Positions 17,218 to 27,441 of a stretch of DNA of 28,023 nt are shown here, in pieces. The stretch lies in assembly GCA_014377155.1 (NCBI GenBank), contig JACMQD010000489.1, positions 1-28,023 of the forward strand. Reading direction: 5' to 3'. Positions within the stretch are counted from its first letter, which is position 1, and every line of letters begins with the position of its first letter. Both the position numbers and the translations under genes were made by a program. This DNA comes from Herminiimonas sp. (lineage in GTDB: Bacteria; Pseudomonadota; Gammaproteobacteria; Burkholderiales; Burkholderiaceae). The notes beneath the pieces were generated by a model, which worked only from the letters and a program-made list of their open reading frames with translations, had not been told where the DNA came from and made no database searches.

Positions 17218-18045
17218 ATCAAATCCGCTCGCTTCGTATCAGCACTATTCGGCGCGCTTGTCCTGATGACATCAGGCATTAGCACGGGTTTCGAAGCAGG
17301 CAAGGCCGAAGTACAGTGGCTCGGCCAGGCGACAACCCGCATCACGACGCCAAGCGGCAAAGTGATCGTGATTGACCCCTGGTTGACCACCAATCCGAAG
17401 GCACCGGAGGCCTATAAAAAACTGGAAGCGCTCGGTAAGGTCGACCTGATTCTGGTCACGCACGGCCACAACGATCACTTCGGTGATGTCGCAGCACTGG
17501 CGAAACTGACCGGTGCACCGGTCTATGGACCGGCCGGACTGATTCAGAGTGCGATCACGCTCGGCATACTCACCACGGAGCAGGCCACCCGGTTCGGAAA
17601 GAGCGGTACCGTCACGCCGATCGGCGCCAACATTCGCATCACTGCTACACATGCGGAACACAGCTCCGAAATATTGTGGCGCAATCCCGCAACAACCAAA
17701 GATGAAACCCATGTCGGCGGCGAACCGCAGGGCTACATCATCGAACTTGAAAACGGTTTCCGCATTTACCACATGGGTGATACGGGATTGTTCGGCGACA
17801 TGAAGCTGATCGGTGAGTACTACCATCCCGACCTCGTCCTGATCCCGATTGGTGGTCATTTCGTGATGGACCCAAAGGATGCAGCGTTTGCAACGCGGAA
17901 TTTTCTGAAGCCGAAGTTTGCCATCCCAATTCATTACGGCACCACGCCGCAACTCAAGGGAACGCCGGAAGAATTCATCAAGGCACTTGGCGATACCTCA
18001 ACCAAGGTACTGACGATGAAGCCTGGAGACAAGCTGGACTTTTAA
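17218..18045 (+). CDS. Exported metallo-beta-lactamase-fold hydrolase (UlaG/UPF0173-like), ATC start
   Basis: A zinc-dependent hydrolase of the MBL fold; the substrate is unknown. The metal motif THGHNDH gives His82, His84, Asp86 and His87. Further ligands are His145 or His148 (THAEHSS), Asp188 (GDTG) and His239 (IHYGT). The first ATG is at 17266 but has no ribosome site and begins inside a hydrophobic segment. Reading from ATC 17218 gives a good signal peptide (KSARFVSALFGALVLMTSG, possible cut after GFEA), and GGGGAG stands 8 bases before that ATC. I therefore take ATC as a non-canonical start, or as an ATG lost by mutation or sequencing error. A hairpin terminator follows at 18092-18124. 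Confidence 0.85.
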   Translation: MKSARFVSALFGALVLMTSGISTGFEAGKAEVQWLGQATTRITTPSGKVIVIDPWLTTNPKAPEAYKKLEALGKVDLILVTHGHNDHFGDVAALAKLTGAPVYGPAGLIQSAITLGILTTEQATRFGKSGTVTPIGANIRITATHAEHSSEILWRNPATTKDETHVGGEPQGYIIELENGFRIYHMGDTGLFGDMKLIGEYYHPDLVLIPIGGHFVMDPKDAAFATRNFLKPKFAIPIHYGTTPQLKGTPEEFIKALGDTSTKVLTMKPGDKLDF

Positions 18046-18091
18046 TGCCGGCCTGCCGGCTGCCGACGATGACAAACCGGCGCCGATGCAC

Positions 18092-18124
18092 ATGCCCGCT
18101 GCCCTCGTTGAGGCCAGTGGGCAT
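18092..18124 (+). terminator. Hairpin terminator between convergent genes
   Basis: ATGCCC-g-CTG-c-CCTC pairs with GAGG-c-CAG-t-GGGCAT around GTT, with one C-C mismatch and one G-T wobble. It lies 47 bases after the hydrolase stop and 8 bases beyond the MerR-type gene stop on the other strand, so it could serve both. The T run on the plus strand is poor (TGCTTATT). Confidence 0.5.
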
Positions 18125-18131
18125 TGCTTAT

Positions 18132-18524
18132 TCAGAGCTGCAGCAGGCGCATGATGTCCGTGAGTTCCGCGCGTAGCATGCCGAGGTCAACTGCCTGCGA
18201 TGCGGCTATTGCATCTTGCATTGCAGCCCGATCGGCCTCGTCGACCGCGCGACTGTCGAGCTTGTTGCGGGCACCGCTGATCGTGAACCCCTGTTCGTAC
18301 AACAGTTCGCGAATGCGCCGTATCAGCAATACCTCATGATGCTGGTAGTAGCGCCGGTTGCCGCGTCGCTTCACGGGTTTGAGTTGCGTGAATTCCTGCT
18401 CCCAATAGCGCAGGACATGCGGCTTGACACCGCACAGGTCGCTGACTTCACCTATCGTGAAATAACGCTTTGCCGGGATGGGCGGCAAGGTGGCGAGTTC
18501 CGGTTTGAGTGGACGGTCATTCAT
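18132..18524 (-). CDS. MerR-family transcriptional regulator
   Basis: A 130-residue DNA-binding protein. Residues 21-88 form the MerR winged helix: FTIGEVSDLCGVKPHVLRYW as helix-turn-helix, then LKPVKRRGNRRYY as the wing. The tail is short and helical (dimer coiled coil) without the cysteines of metal-sensing members, so no metal or drug ligand is indicated. This small type is common directly after ihfA in Burkholderiales. The ATG at 18524 has GAGA upstream; the gap to ihfA is 52 bases. It is probably the last gene of the thrS operon. Targets are unknown. Confidence 0.88.
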   Translation of the reverse strand: MNDRPLKPELATLPPIPAKRYFTIGEVSDLCGVKPHVLRYWEQEFTQLKPVKRRGNRRYYQHHEVLLIRRIRELLYEQGFTISGARNKLDSRAVDEADRAAMQDAIAASQAVDLGMLRAELTDIMRLLQL

Positions 18525-18576
18525 GATTGATTTCTCGGGGCGTCACGCCGTGTCGTCTCGCCAATGATCGGCAGCA

Positions 18577-18990
18577 TTACGTTGCATGCGTCGCCGGCTT
18601 CAGATCTGCGGTCTCGACCATTGCCTTCAGTTTCTGACTTGGATGAAACGTCACGACCCGACGGGCCGTGATCGGAATCTCTTCGCCGGTCTTCGGATTG
18701 CGTCCCGGCCGCTGTGGTTTGTCACGCAACTGGAAGTTACCGAAGCCGGACAGTTTGACCGGATCGCCGCCTTCAAGCGCATTACGAATCTCGTCGAAAA
18801 AAGTCTCGACCATATCCTTGGCTTCGCGTTTGTTCAGGCCAACCTGCTCGAACAGCAATTCGGCCAGCTCCGCTTTTGTCAGAGTCGGCAAATCCTTTTC
18901 GGCTTGCGACCGTGCCCGAGCTTCGAGCACGGCACGATCGAGATCGGCGGCCAAGACGGATTGCAATTCTACGGAATGTGGGTCGTTCAT
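18577..18990 (-). CDS. ihfA: Integration host factor alpha subunit, with amino-terminal extension
   Basis: The alpha subunit of the DNA-bending heterodimer IHF. The core [20 protein letters not shown]...[14 protein letters not shown]...[12 protein letters not shown] is complete, including the DNA-intercalating Pro in the beta arm. The protein has 137 residues against 99 in E. coli. The extra part is about 35 acidic and helical residues at the front ([16 protein letters not shown]), an extension I recall in other Burkholderiales. ATG 18990 is preceded by AGGGA. The gene follows pheT by 31 bases, the conserved pheT-ihfA linkage. Confidence 0.93.
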   Translation of the reverse strand: MNDPHSVELQSVLAADLDRAVLEARARSQAEKDLPTLTKAELAELLFEQVGLNKREAKDMVETFFDEIRNALEGGDPVKLSGFGNFQLRDKPQRPGRNPKTGEEIPITARRVVTFHPSQKLKAMVETADLKPATHAT

Positions 18991-19021
18991 CGTGTGATCC
19001 CTGCTGCCTTTTGTCGCGTGC

Positions 19022-21451
19022 TCAAGCACGCAGACGTGCGCCAAATTTTGCCTGTGCCGCGGCTGCGAATGCAGTCATTGCAGCGTCGACCGTATCGTCT
19101 TGCAGGGTGCCTTGAGTATCTTGCAACGCGAATCGGAAAGCAAGACTTTTTTCTTCCGCGCCCATGCCTTTTCCACGATATTCATCAAACAAAACAATAG
19201 CTTGCATGATAAGACATGCAGGGTTGTGCAGCTTCTCCGCTTCAAAAACATCAACCAATTCCTGTGCGGGGATCGCTTGCGCCACGACCACGGCAAGGTC
19301 ACGAATGACGGTCGGAAATTTCGAAACATCGCGATGTGCCGGTACCGGTCGAAGCTGCAGCAGCGTGGCATCGATTTCGAAGACGACTGGTGCCGACGGC
19401 AGTTCGTATTTCTGCTGCCAACGCGGATGCAGCTCACCGATGAACCCGACTTCAACGCCGTCGAGCAGGATGCTGGCGCTGCGTCCCGGATGCAGCGCCG
19501 GATGTGACAGACTGGCAAAACGCAAAACGCGTGGTGCACACACGGCTTCGAGATCGGCCTTGATATCGAAGAAATCCACTGCACGACTTGCCTGTCCCCA
19601 CTGCTCTTCAATGACGCCACCGTAGGCGAGTGCCGCGACATGCTTCGGCTGCCGGTAGCCGGCAACTGACAGCGGCCCGTCGGCGATTGCCGCATCGCGC
19701 TGATAGACTGCGCCGATTTCGAACACCCGGATACGGCCGAGCTTGCGATTGAGGTTGTAGCGCAAGTTTGCGACCAGGCTGCCGATCAGCGTCGAACGCA
19801 TCACGCTCATCTGGCTGGCAATCGGATTGACGATGGCAATTGGCGCCAGGTTGGCGGCGAAATCTGCTTCCCACTGCGCTTCGACAAAGCTGTAGTTGAC
19901 CACTTCCTGGTAGTCAAGCGCAGCCAGCGTGCGCCGGATCGCGAACAGCGAGCGCGTGTTTTCAGCCGGCATGCGGATCTGGTTCGGCGCGACCGGCGGC
20001 AGTGCCGGAATGTTTTCAAAGCCATAGACGCGAGCAACTTCTTCGATCAGGTCTTCTTCGATTTCGATGTCGAAACGAAACGACGGTGGCGTCACCGTGA
20101 AGACGCCACCCGCGTGCGTATACGACAGGCCCAGCCGGGTGAAGATCTGCGCGACCTGTGCATCGTCAAGCGGCACGCCGATGACCCGCACGGCCCTAGC
20201 GGTGCGCATCGTCACCGGTGGCCGCTGTGGCAGGTTGATGACCTGGTCGTCGACCGGACCGACGCGGGTGGCATCGCCCTGCCCGCAGATACCGATGATC
20301 AGCGCCGTAATGCGCTCGATGTGTTCAACCGTGGTCGCGTAATCGACGCCGCGCTCAAAGCGGTGCGCCGCATCGGTCGAGAAATTGAAGCGCCGCGCGC
20401 GCCCCTGAATCGCCTGTGGATACCAGAAGGCAGCCTCCAGATAAATGTCTTGCGTGTCGAGCGACACTGCCGTTGCATCGCCACCCATGATGCCAGCCAG
20501 GGACTCGATCGCTTCGGCGTCCGCAATCACGCCGATCCATTCGTCGACCGCTACCGTATTGCCGTTCAAAAGCTTCAGAGACTCGCCCTGCCGGCCCCAG
20601 CGCACTTCCAGACCGCCGTGGATCTTCGACAGGTCGAATACATGGGTCGGTCGGCCGAGTTCGAGCATGACGTAATTCGAAATGTCGACGAGCGCCGAAA
20701 TCGACCGTTGGCCGCTGCGTTCGAGCCGCTGCTGCATCCATGCGGGCGTTACCGCACGTGCGTTGACACCGCGGATGATGCGTCCGGTAAAGCGGCCGCA
20801 CAGGTCTGGCGCGCGTATCGCCACGGGCAGCACTTCGTCGCTCGTGACGGCAGTGCTATCGTAAGTCGGTGGCGTCAGGGCTGCGCCGGTAAGGGCCGCG
20901 ACTTCGCGGGCCACGCCAAGCACCGAAAGGCAATCAGCCTTGTTGGGCGTGAGCTTGATGGTCAGCTTGCGATCGTCGAGCTGGTAATAATCGCGAAAAT
21001 CCTGGCCCACCGGTGCATCGTCGGGCAGCTCCAGCAGACCGGCATGGTCTTCGGAGAGTTTCAGTTCCCGGGCCGAACACAACATGCCTTCGGACTGCAC
21101 GCCGCGCAATTCCCCTACCCGGATCTCAAAAGGCTTGCCGTCGGCGCCGGGCGGCAGCACAGCGCCCGGCAGGGCACAGGGCACCCGCATGCCGGCGCGC
21201 ACGTTCGGCGCGCCACAGACGATGGTCAGCGTGCTGCCGGTGCCAGCATCGACCTGGCAGACATTAAGACGGTCGGCATTCGGATGACGGCTGGTGTCGA
21301 GTACCTGGGCAACGACGACGCCATGGAAAGGCGGCGCGACCGGCGCAACTTCTTCGACTTCAAGACCCGACATCGTCAGCAGGTGCGCGAGCTGGTCGGA
21401 ACTGATGGCCGGGTCGACCATCGTACGCAGCCATTTTTCAGAGAATTGCAT
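19022..21451 (-). CDS. pheT: Phenylalanine-tRNA ligase beta subunit
   Basis: The large subunit of the alpha2-beta2 enzyme that charges tRNA-Phe; it carries editing and tRNA-binding functions. In 809 residues the order is as expected: amino-terminal EMAP-like tRNA-binding domain (about 39-148), B3/B4 editing domain (about 210-390), B5 domain (about 400-475), catalytic-like core, and the FDX-ACB anticodon-binding domain at the end ([18 protein letters not shown] onward). ATG 21451 has AAAGGA upstream. It lies 100 bases after pheS. Length and ends match the family. Confidence 0.97.
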   Translation of the reverse strand: MQFSEKWLRTMVDPAISSDQLAHLLTMSGLEVEEVAPVAPPFHGVVVAQVLDTSRHPNADRLNVCQVDAGTGSTLTIVCGAPNVRAGMRVPCALPGAVLPPGADGKPFEIRVGELRGVQSEGMLCSARELKLSEDHAGLLELPDDAPVGQDFRDYYQLDDRKLTIKLTPNKADCLSVLGVAREVAALTGAALTPPTYDSTAVTSDEVLPVAIRAPDLCGRFTGRIIRGVNARAVTPAWMQQRLERSGQRSISALVDISNYVMLELGRPTHVFDLSKIHGGLEVRWGRQGESLKLLNGNTVAVDEWIGVIADAEAIESLAGIMGGDATAVSLDTQDIYLEAAFWYPQAIQGRARRFNFSTDAAHRFERGVDYATTVEHIERITALIIGICGQGDATRVGPVDDQVINLPQRPPVTMRTARAVRVIGVPLDDAQVAQIFTRLGLSYTHAGGVFTVTPPSFRFDIEIEEDLIEEVARVYGFENIPALPPVAPNQIRMPAENTRSLFAIRRTLAALDYQEVVNYSFVEAQWEADFAANLAPIAIVNPIASQMSVMRSTLIGSLVANLRYNLNRKLGRIRVFEIGAVYQRDAAIADGPLSVAGYRQPKHVAALAYGGVIEEQWGQASRAVDFFDIKADLEAVCAPRVLRFASLSHPALHPGRSASILLDGVEVGFIGELHPRWQQKYELPSAPVVFEIDATLLQLRPVPAHRDVSKFPTVIRDLAVVVAQAIPAQELVDVFEAEKLHNPACLIMQAIVLFDEYRGKGMGAEEKSLAFRFALQDTQGTLQDDTVDAAMTAFAAAAQAKFGARLRA

Positions 21452-21551
21452 GGATAATCCTTTTTACGGCGGGCGATTTTCGGCCCAAGGGGGCATCGCG
21501 GCAAGCGGTAAGCGCAACGTGATTGCACGGCGGCAGACAGCGTCTTTTGCG

Positions 21552-22700
<1,149 letters not shown>

Positions 22701-23063
22701 TTACGCAGCTGCGAAGTTTGCCTTCACCTGGTTGACGATTGCGGCAAACGCCGGCTTGTCCATGACAGCCATGTCGGCCAGTACCTTGCGATCGAGTTCG
22801 ATCGAGGCACGTTTGAGGCCATTCATGAAGACGCTGTAGGTCATGCCATGCTCGCGCGATGCAGCGTTGATACGCGTGATCCAGAGTGCACGGAAGACGC
22901 GCTTCTTGTTACGGCGGTCACGATAGGCATACTGGCCGGCACGCATGACAGCCTGCTTGGCAATCCGGTAAACTTTACTACGACGCCCACGATAGCCTTT
23001 GGCTTGGTCGAGGACTTTCTTATGGCGGGCCCGTGCGGTCACCCCACGTTTTACTCTAGGCAT
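22701..23063 (-). CDS. rplT: 50S ribosomal protein L20
   Basis: A 120-residue basic protein that binds 23S rRNA early in large-subunit assembly and, in E. coli, represses its own operon. The start [29 protein letters not shown] and the core [17 protein letters not shown] are fully typical. It follows rpmI by 26 bases, the conserved order. Confidence 0.98.
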   Translation of the reverse strand: MPRVKRGVTARARHKKVLDQAKGYRGRRSKVYRIAKQAVMRAGQYAYRDRRNKKRVFRALWITRINAASREHGMTYSVFMNGLKRASIELDRKVLADMAVMDKPAFAAIVNQVKANFAAA

Positions 23064-23089
23064 AGTAGCTCCTGATTATGTGTGTGAGG

Positions 23090-23287
23090 TTAAGCGTTCG
23101 GCATCATGCGGCGGACGGATACGACGTCAGCAGCATTGACATTGGTAATACCGCGCAACTGGCGTTTGACTTTGGTGGTCTTCTTGGTCAGGATGTGGCG
23201 CTTGAAAGCATGACCACATTTGATCGTTCCACCCGGGCGAACGCGAAAACGCTTCTTTGCGCTGCTCTTTGTCTTCATTTTAGGCAT
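23090..23287 (-). CDS. rpmI: 50S ribosomal protein L35
   Basis: A 65-residue basic ribosomal protein with the typical beginning [20 protein letters not shown] and the [16 protein letters not shown] segment. It lies between infC and rplT as in most bacteria. Its AAGGA ribosome site lies inside a small hairpin (23296-23310), which may matter for translational control. Confidence 0.97.
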   Translation of the reverse strand: MPKMKTKSSAKKRFRVRPGGTIKCGHAFKRHILTKKTTKVKRQLRGITNVNAADVVSVRRMMPNA

Positions 23288-23295
23288 GACACTAT

Positions 23296-23310
23296 CTGTC
23301 CTTCGGACAG
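23296..23310 (-). promoter_or_regulatory. Hairpin covering the rpmI ribosome-binding site
   Basis: CTGTCC pairs perfectly with GGACAG around GAA. The 3' arm is the AAGGACAG Shine-Dalgarno region of rpmI, 9-11 bases from the ATG. In E. coli L20 represses translation from rpmI; whether this small hairpin is part of an equivalent operator is inference. Confidence 0.4.
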
Positions 23311-23451
23311 CTCCGTTTTTAACATGATTGCAGGTGGCAACACGACGTTGCGCTTAGATGCCTGCTTTCACTTGTATGCAGCGAAATCGAGTCCGCTGCT
23401 ATTTGCACAGGCAAACCGTCGCCGGTCTGCCGTGCCAAATTCTATTGACGC

Positions 23452-23973
23452 TTACTTTTTCTTCTTGGGCGCCAGCACCATGATCATCTGGCGACCTTCC
23501 ATCTTCGGCCACTGCTCGACCTGTCCATACGGCTCCAGATCCAGCTTCAGACGCTCCAGCATGCGCATACCGATATCCTGATGCGCCATCTCACGACCGC
23601 GGAACCGCAACGTGATCTTGGTTTTGTCGCCTTCGTCCAGAAACTTAATGAGGTTGCGCAGCTTGATGTTGTAATCGCCATCATCCGTGCCCGGTCGGAA
23701 CTTGACTTCCTTGACCAGAATGATCTTCTGCTTCAACTTGGCTTCGTGGGCCTTCTTCTGTTCCTGGTACTTGAACTTGCCGTAATCCATCAGACGGCAA
23801 ACTGGCGGTTGCGCAGTCGGCGCAATTTCCACGAGATCAACGTTGGCTTCTTCAGCCATGCGGAAAGCGTCCGCCAGACTCACGATTCCGAGCGCTTCGT
23901 TCTCTACTCCACTCAAACGAAGTTCGGGCGCTGTAATTTCACCGTTGATGCGATGCGACTTGTCAGTAGCTAT
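23452..23973 (-). CDS. infC: Translation initiation factor IF-3, ATA start codon
   Basis: IF-3 binds the 30S subunit, keeps subunits apart and rejects non-standard start codons. The 173-residue protein begins [12 protein letters not shown] after the initiator and contains the two usual domains, with [10 protein letters not shown] at the junction and the end [11 protein letters not shown]. There is no ATG at the expected position. AAGGA stands 7 bases before an ATA codon at 23973, which I take as the start. This matches the known use of rare starts (ATT in E. coli) for IF-3 autoregulation. An in-frame TTG seven codons earlier would bury the ribosome site in the gene. thrS ends 59 bases upstream. 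Confidence 0.95.
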   Translation of the reverse strand: MATDKSHRINGEITAPELRLSGVENEALGIVSLADAFRMAEEANVDLVEIAPTAQPPVCRLMDYGKFKYQEQKKAHEAKLKQKIILVKEVKFRPGTDDGDYNIKLRNLIKFLDEGDKTKITLRFRGREMAHQDIGMRMLERLKLDLEPYGQVEQWPKMEGRQMIMVLAPKKKK

Positions 23974-24032
23974 GTTGTTTCCTTCAAAAATCAAATGATA
24001 AAGCCGTGCTCTGGCGCTGCGAGTTTCCTCGG

Positions 24033-25940
24033 TCAGGCTTTGGTTTCGACCTCATTGTTGAGTCGCTCAACCAACACATCGACCGGCATGGAACCCAGGT
24101 CGACGTTGCCCCGCGCACGCACGGCCACTGTATTTCCGTCACGTTCCTTGTCACCGATGACGATGATGTAGGGAAGCTTCTGGACGGAATGCTCGCGTAT
24201 TTTATAGGTTATTTTCTCGTTACGCAAATCGAGGGCGACCCTAAACCCTTGTTTCCTCAGGTTTTGTGCGACGCTTCGGGCATAGTCGGCCTGGGCTTCG
24301 GAGATATTGACAATCGCGATTTGTACGGGTGCCAGCCACAGTGGCAGTGCACCGGCATAGTTTTCGATCAGGATGCCAATGAAGCGTTCGAGTGATCCGA
24401 CGATCGCGCGGTGCAACATCACCGGCACCTTCCGCGTATTGTCGTCGGCAACATATTCCGCGCCGAGTCGTCCCGGCATCGAGAAGTCCACCTGCATGGT
24501 GCCGACCTGCCATGGGCGGCCGAGGCAGTCCTTCATATGATATTCGATCTTGGGACCGTAGAAAGCGCCCTCGCCCGGCAATTCTTCCCAAGTCACGCCA
24601 CAGGCGCGCAGCGACGAGCGCAGCGTGTCTTCCGCCTTGTCCCACAATTCATCCGAGCCAATCCGATTGTCGGGACGCAGCGCCAGTTTGATGGCGATAT
24701 CGCTGAAGCCGAAATGACTGTAGACCTGCATCGCCTGGGGATGAAAGGCAGTGACTTCGTCTTCGATCTGTTCTTCGGTGCAAAAGATATGACCGTCATC
24801 TTGTGTAAAGCCGCGCACCCTCATGATTCCGTGCAAGGCGCCGGACGGCTCGTTACGATGACACTGGCCGAATTCACCATAGCGCAGTGGCAGGTCACGA
24901 TAGCTGCGCATGCCGGCATTGTAGATCTGGACGTGGCCGGGACAATTCATCGGCTTCAAGGCATAGGCGCGATTTTCCGACTCGGTGACGAACATGTTCT
25001 CGCGATAGTTTTCCCAATGCCCGGTTTTTTCCCACAACGAGCGGTCGAGAATCTGCGGCGCCTTGACTTCCTGATAACCATTTTCCTGGTAGACGCGGCG
25101 CATGTATTGCTCGACCTGCTGCCAGACTGTCCACCCTTTCGGATGCCAGAAAATCAGGCCTGGCGCTTCTTCCTGAAAATGGAACAGATCGAGCGATTTG
25201 CCGAGTTTGCGATGGTCGCGCTTTTCTGCTTCCTCGAGCATGTGCAGGTACGCTTCCTGGTCTTCCTTCTTGGCCCAGGCGGTGCCGTAGACCCGCTGCA
25301 GCATTTCATTCTTCGAATCGCCGCGCCAGTAAGCGCCGGCCAGCTTCATCAGTTTGAATACCTTGAGCTTGCCGGTTGACGGTACGTGCGGCCCGCGGCA
25401 CAGGTCGGTGAAACCACCTTCGCTATACAGCGAGACATCCTGGTCTGCGGGAATCGATTCGATGATTTCAGCCTTGTAAGCTTCGCCGATCGACTTGAAA
25501 TAGGCCACTGCCTCATCGCGCGGCAAGACCTTGCGCGTGACGCGCTCGTCCTTTTTGGTGATTTCTGCCATCTTCTTTTCGATCGCCTGCAGATCTTCAG
25601 GCGTAAAAGGCCGCTTGTAAGCAAAATCGTAGTAGAACCCGTTTTCGATCACCGGACCAATGGTCACTTGTGCGTCCGGGAACAGTTCCTTGACCGCGTG
25701 CGCCAGCAAGTGAGCAGTCGAGTGCCGGATCACGTCCAGTCCCTCGGCATCCTTGTCGGTCACGATGGCCAGGTCGATATCGCGATCGATCAAATAAGAG
25801 GTGTCGACCGTGACCCCATCCACTTTGCCGGCCAGCGCAGCCTTGGCAAGACCGGCGCCGATGCTGGCAGCGACCTGCGCCACAGTAAGAGGTGCGTCGA
25901 ACTGACGCTGGGAACCATCGGGAAGTCGAACTGTAACCAT
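24033..25940 (-). CDS. thrS: Threonine-tRNA ligase
   Basis: Charges tRNA-Thr and edits mischarged Ser-tRNA. In 635 residues I see an amino-terminal TGS domain (1-62), the editing domain with [11 protein letters not shown] (HxxxH zinc-like motif), the class II core with [10 protein letters not shown] and [30 protein letters not shown], and an anticodon-binding domain at the end. E. coli ThrRS has 642. ATG 25940 is chosen because GGAG lies 7 bases upstream. First gene of the operon, behind a long leader that carries a threonine-rich peptide and a terminator hairpin, so its expression is probably set by attenuation. Confidence 0.97.
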   Translation of the reverse strand: MVTVRLPDGSQRQFDAPLTVAQVAASIGAGLAKAALAGKVDGVTVDTSYLIDRDIDLAIVTDKDAEGLDVIRHSTAHLLAHAVKELFPDAQVTIGPVIENGFYYDFAYKRPFTPEDLQAIEKKMAEITKKDERVTRKVLPRDEAVAYFKSIGEAYKAEIIESIPADQDVSLYSEGGFTDLCRGPHVPSTGKLKVFKLMKLAGAYWRGDSKNEMLQRVYGTAWAKKEDQEAYLHMLEEAEKRDHRKLGKSLDLFHFQEEAPGLIFWHPKGWTVWQQVEQYMRRVYQENGYQEVKAPQILDRSLWEKTGHWENYRENMFVTESENRAYALKPMNCPGHVQIYNAGMRSYRDLPLRYGEFGQCHRNEPSGALHGIMRVRGFTQDDGHIFCTEEQIEDEVTAFHPQAMQVYSHFGFSDIAIKLALRPDNRIGSDELWDKAEDTLRSSLRACGVTWEELPGEGAFYGPKIEYHMKDCLGRPWQVGTMQVDFSMPGRLGAEYVADDNTRKVPVMLHRAIVGSLERFIGILIENYAGALPLWLAPVQIAIVNISEAQADYARSVAQNLRKQGFRVALDLRNEKITYKIREHSVQKLPYIIVIGDKERDGNTVAVRARGNVDLGSMPVDVLVERLNNEVETKA

Positions 25941-26007
25941 TTTGCGCTCCATGCCGATATGCAGACCATACCGGCGCCAGCTAAGTAGTTGATCAAAAAT
26001 GCAGGCG

Positions 26008-26075
26008 AAAAAAAACACGGACCAGCCGCGCTTTTTCGATGTAACTGAAGAAAAAGATCCGACTAGATTCGCGGC
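26008..26075 (-). promoter_or_regulatory. Threonine attenuator of thrS: terminator and antiterminator
   Basis: On the minus strand GCGCGG (26031-26026) pairs with CCGTGT (26020-26015) around CTGGT, extended by five A-T pairs and ending in eight U (26015-26008): an intrinsic terminator about 70 nt before thrS. The same left arm can instead pair upstream: GAAAAAG (26037-26031) with CTTTTTC (26056-26050), and CGCGGC (26030-26025) with GCCGCG (26075-26070). The two folds exclude each other. GCCGCG lies in codons 11-13 of the leader peptide, so a ribosome at its stop codon would cover it, while one stalled on the Thr codons would leave much of it free. Confidence 0.75.
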
Positions 26076-26107
26076 CTTGCCGTCGTGGTGGTAGTTCGCG
26101 GTGTCAT
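26063..26107 (-). CDS. Threonine-rich leader peptide of thrS
   Basis: A 14-codon frame, [14 protein letters not shown], with six threonines, five of them consecutive (ACT ACC ACC ACG ACG at 26095-26081). It starts at ATG 26107, ends at TAG 26063, and an AAAGG lies 10 bases before the ATG. It ends 26 bases before the terminator hairpin in front of thrS. Leader peptides rich in the cognate amino acid control attenuation of biosynthetic operons in proteobacteria. Here the logic would be: low charged tRNA-Thr stalls the ribosome, the antiterminator forms, and thrS is transcribed. Confidence 0.75.
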   Translation of the reverse strand: MTPRTTTTTARPRI

Positions 26108-26133
26108 AACCAGGATGCCTTTCTCGCTCTTAA

Positions 26134-26160
26134 TTGATAATGCTGTAGGTCTCGGACCAA
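26134..26160 (-). promoter_or_regulatory. Candidate promoter of the thrS operon
   Basis: TATCAA (26139-26134) as -10 and TTGGTC (26160-26155) as -35 stand 15 bases apart, short for sigma70. They would start transcription near 26127, about 20 nt before the leader peptide ATG, a typical attenuator layout. GATAAT (26325-26320) with TTGAAC upstream is an alternative. A plus-strand frame across 26085-26306 has no family resemblance, so I count the stretch up to the tRNA-Val terminator as non-coding. Confidence 0.3.
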
Positions 26161-26372
26161 TCGCCGTTGATGATGAAGTAACGCGGCAGATCGTGATGCT
26201 ACCAGAAAAATCCAAACGTTTGAAGCGCCGATCGGTAGGAAGATGGGGGACTCACACCACTAATCACCGTCACCGCCACACTGCACGGCTATGTTTTGAA
26301 GTGTGACTGCATCAGCTCAATTATCGGGCGAAGTAGAGGAAGAGGTTCAAACGACGACTGCAGAAAGCAAAA

Positions 26373-26396
26373 ATGGAAGCCGGACTGCGCTTCCAT
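26373..26396 (-). terminator. Intrinsic terminator of tRNA-Val
   Basis: On the minus strand ATGGAAGC (26396-26389) pairs perfectly with GCTTCCAT (26380-26373) around 8 nt and is followed by TTTTGC. It lies about 80 bases after the tRNA and separates it from the thrS leader. Confidence 0.85.
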
Positions 26397-26476
26397 CAAT
26401 ATGCTGTTACTTCACTTTTACCAAATTCATCCACCGCTGCGAACCTCGGCTACCGGTTCTGCAATTTAGGGAAATC

Positions 26477-26553
26477 TGGTAGGCACGATTGGACTCGAAC
26501 CAACGACCCCTACCATGTCAAGGTAGTGCTCTAACCAGCTGAGCTACGCGCCT
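26477..26553 (-). tRNA. valV: tRNA-Val, anticodon GAC
   Basis: A complete 77-nt cloverleaf with CCA encoded. The acceptor stem AGGCGCG pairs with CGTGCCT (one G-T), followed by ACCA. The anticodon stem CTACC/GGTAG encloses TTGACAT with GAC at 34-36, reading GUC and GUU. The D-arm (GCTCAGCTGGTTAGAGC) and T-arm (GGTTCGAGTCC) are intact. The symbol follows E. coli usage for this isoacceptor. Confidence 0.97.
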
Positions 26554-26564
26554 GAAGAAGCGAA

Positions 26565-26570
26565 ATTATA
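26565..26570 (-). promoter_or_regulatory. -10 box of the tRNA-Val promoter
   Basis: A perfect TATAAT on the minus strand, 11 bases before the tRNA 5' end. No clear -35 is seen 17 bases upstream, in the end of the hyi gene. Confidence 0.6.
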
Positions 26571-26590
26571 GCGGGGATTTTGCGTCGGCG

Positions 26591-27379
26591 CTAGTCTCTT
26601 TTTGCCAGCCATGCATTTAGCCAATTCAGGCCGGCCGAGGTTGCACCCCTGGGCCGGTATTCGCAGCCAACCCAACCCTGGTAACCAAGCTCATCCATGA
26701 CGCTAAAAAGGTAGGGGTAGTTGATTTCACCAACATCAGGCTCATTGCGGCAGGGCACGCCGGCAATCTGCATATGCGCGATGCCATCGATATCGCGCCG
26801 CATCGTCATCGCCAGGTCGCCCTCAGTGATCTGGCAGTGATACAAATCGAATTGTACTTTCAGGTTGGCTGCGCCGATCTCGTTGCAGATCGCGTGGGCA
26901 TCGTCCTGCCGATTGAGGAAATAGCCTGGCATGTCGCGGGCGTTGATGGGTTCGATCACCATGGTCACCCCCACGGCTGCGGCCTGCTGCGCGGCGTACG
27001 CCAGGTTTTGCAGGTACGTCGCCCGATGGCGCTGCCGGTCCTGTTCCGGCTTACAAATGCCTGCCATGACGTGCAAATTGCGATTACCGAGCACGCGGCA
27101 ATATTCCAGCGCCATCCCGACCCCTCGCCGGAATTCATCCTCGCGCCCCGGCAGCGACGCGATGCCGCGCTCGCCGTTTTCCCAGTCTCCCGGCGGGCAG
27201 TTGAATAAGACCAGTGCAAGATCGTTCGCATCGAGTCTTGACTTGATGTCGGCTGCATCGAAGGCATACGGAAACAGGAACTCGACGCCTTTGAAACCGT
27301 CGTCTGCGGCTGCGGCGAAGCGGTCCAGAAAAGCGTGTTCCTGGTACATCATGCTGAGGTTCGCAGCGAATTTTGGCAT
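26591..27379 (-). CDS. hyi: Hydroxypyruvate isomerase family protein
   Basis: A TIM-barrel isomerase of the Hyi/OtnI group. Hyi interconverts hydroxypyruvate and tartronate semialdehyde in glyoxylate/glycerate metabolism; OtnI members act on 2-oxo-tetronate, and the sequence alone does not separate them. The 262 residues begin [15 protein letters not shown] and show the metal- and substrate-binding stretches [30 protein letters not shown] and the late [11 protein letters not shown] 27379 has AGGA at the right distance; ATG 27385 is six bases upstream. No gcl or glxR gene is next to it here. An inverted repeat lies 63 bases upstream of the start. Confidence 0.88.
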   Translation of the reverse strand: MPKFAANLSMMYQEHAFLDRFAAAADDGFKGVEFLFPYAFDAADIKSRLDANDLALVLFNCPPGDWENGERGIASLPGREDEFRRGVGMALEYCRVLGNRNLHVMAGICKPEQDRQRHRATYLQNLAYAAQQAAAVGVTMVIEPINARDMPGYFLNRQDDAHAICNEIGAANLKVQFDLYHCQITEGDLAMTMRRDIDGIAHMQIAGVPCRNEPDVGEINYPYLFSVMDELGYQGWVGCEYRPRGATSAGLNWLNAWLAKRD

Positions 27380-27441
27380 TGGCATCCTGAGTTGCTTTTC
27401 GGGAGGGAACGCTACGTTTCGCATGCCCGCTGTGATGAACC

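Noticed and set aside
20114..21457. 447-codon plus-strand frame opposite pheT
   Set aside because: Antisense shadow of PheT. The Arg/His-rich translation resembles no known protein.
24411..25379. 322-codon plus-strand frame opposite thrS
   Set aside because: Antisense shadow of threonine-tRNA ligase; no ribosome site and no recognisable domain.
25999..26094. 31-codon plus-strand frame beginning [15 protein letters not shown]
   Set aside because: No ribosome site. It runs through the attenuator structure on the opposite strand, which explains its lysine codons (the A run is the terminator's U tract).
26085..26306. 73-codon plus-strand frame upstream of thrS
   Set aside because: It overlaps the Thr-rich leader peptide on the other strand and has no family resemblance. 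Its end is a random-looking His/Arg run.
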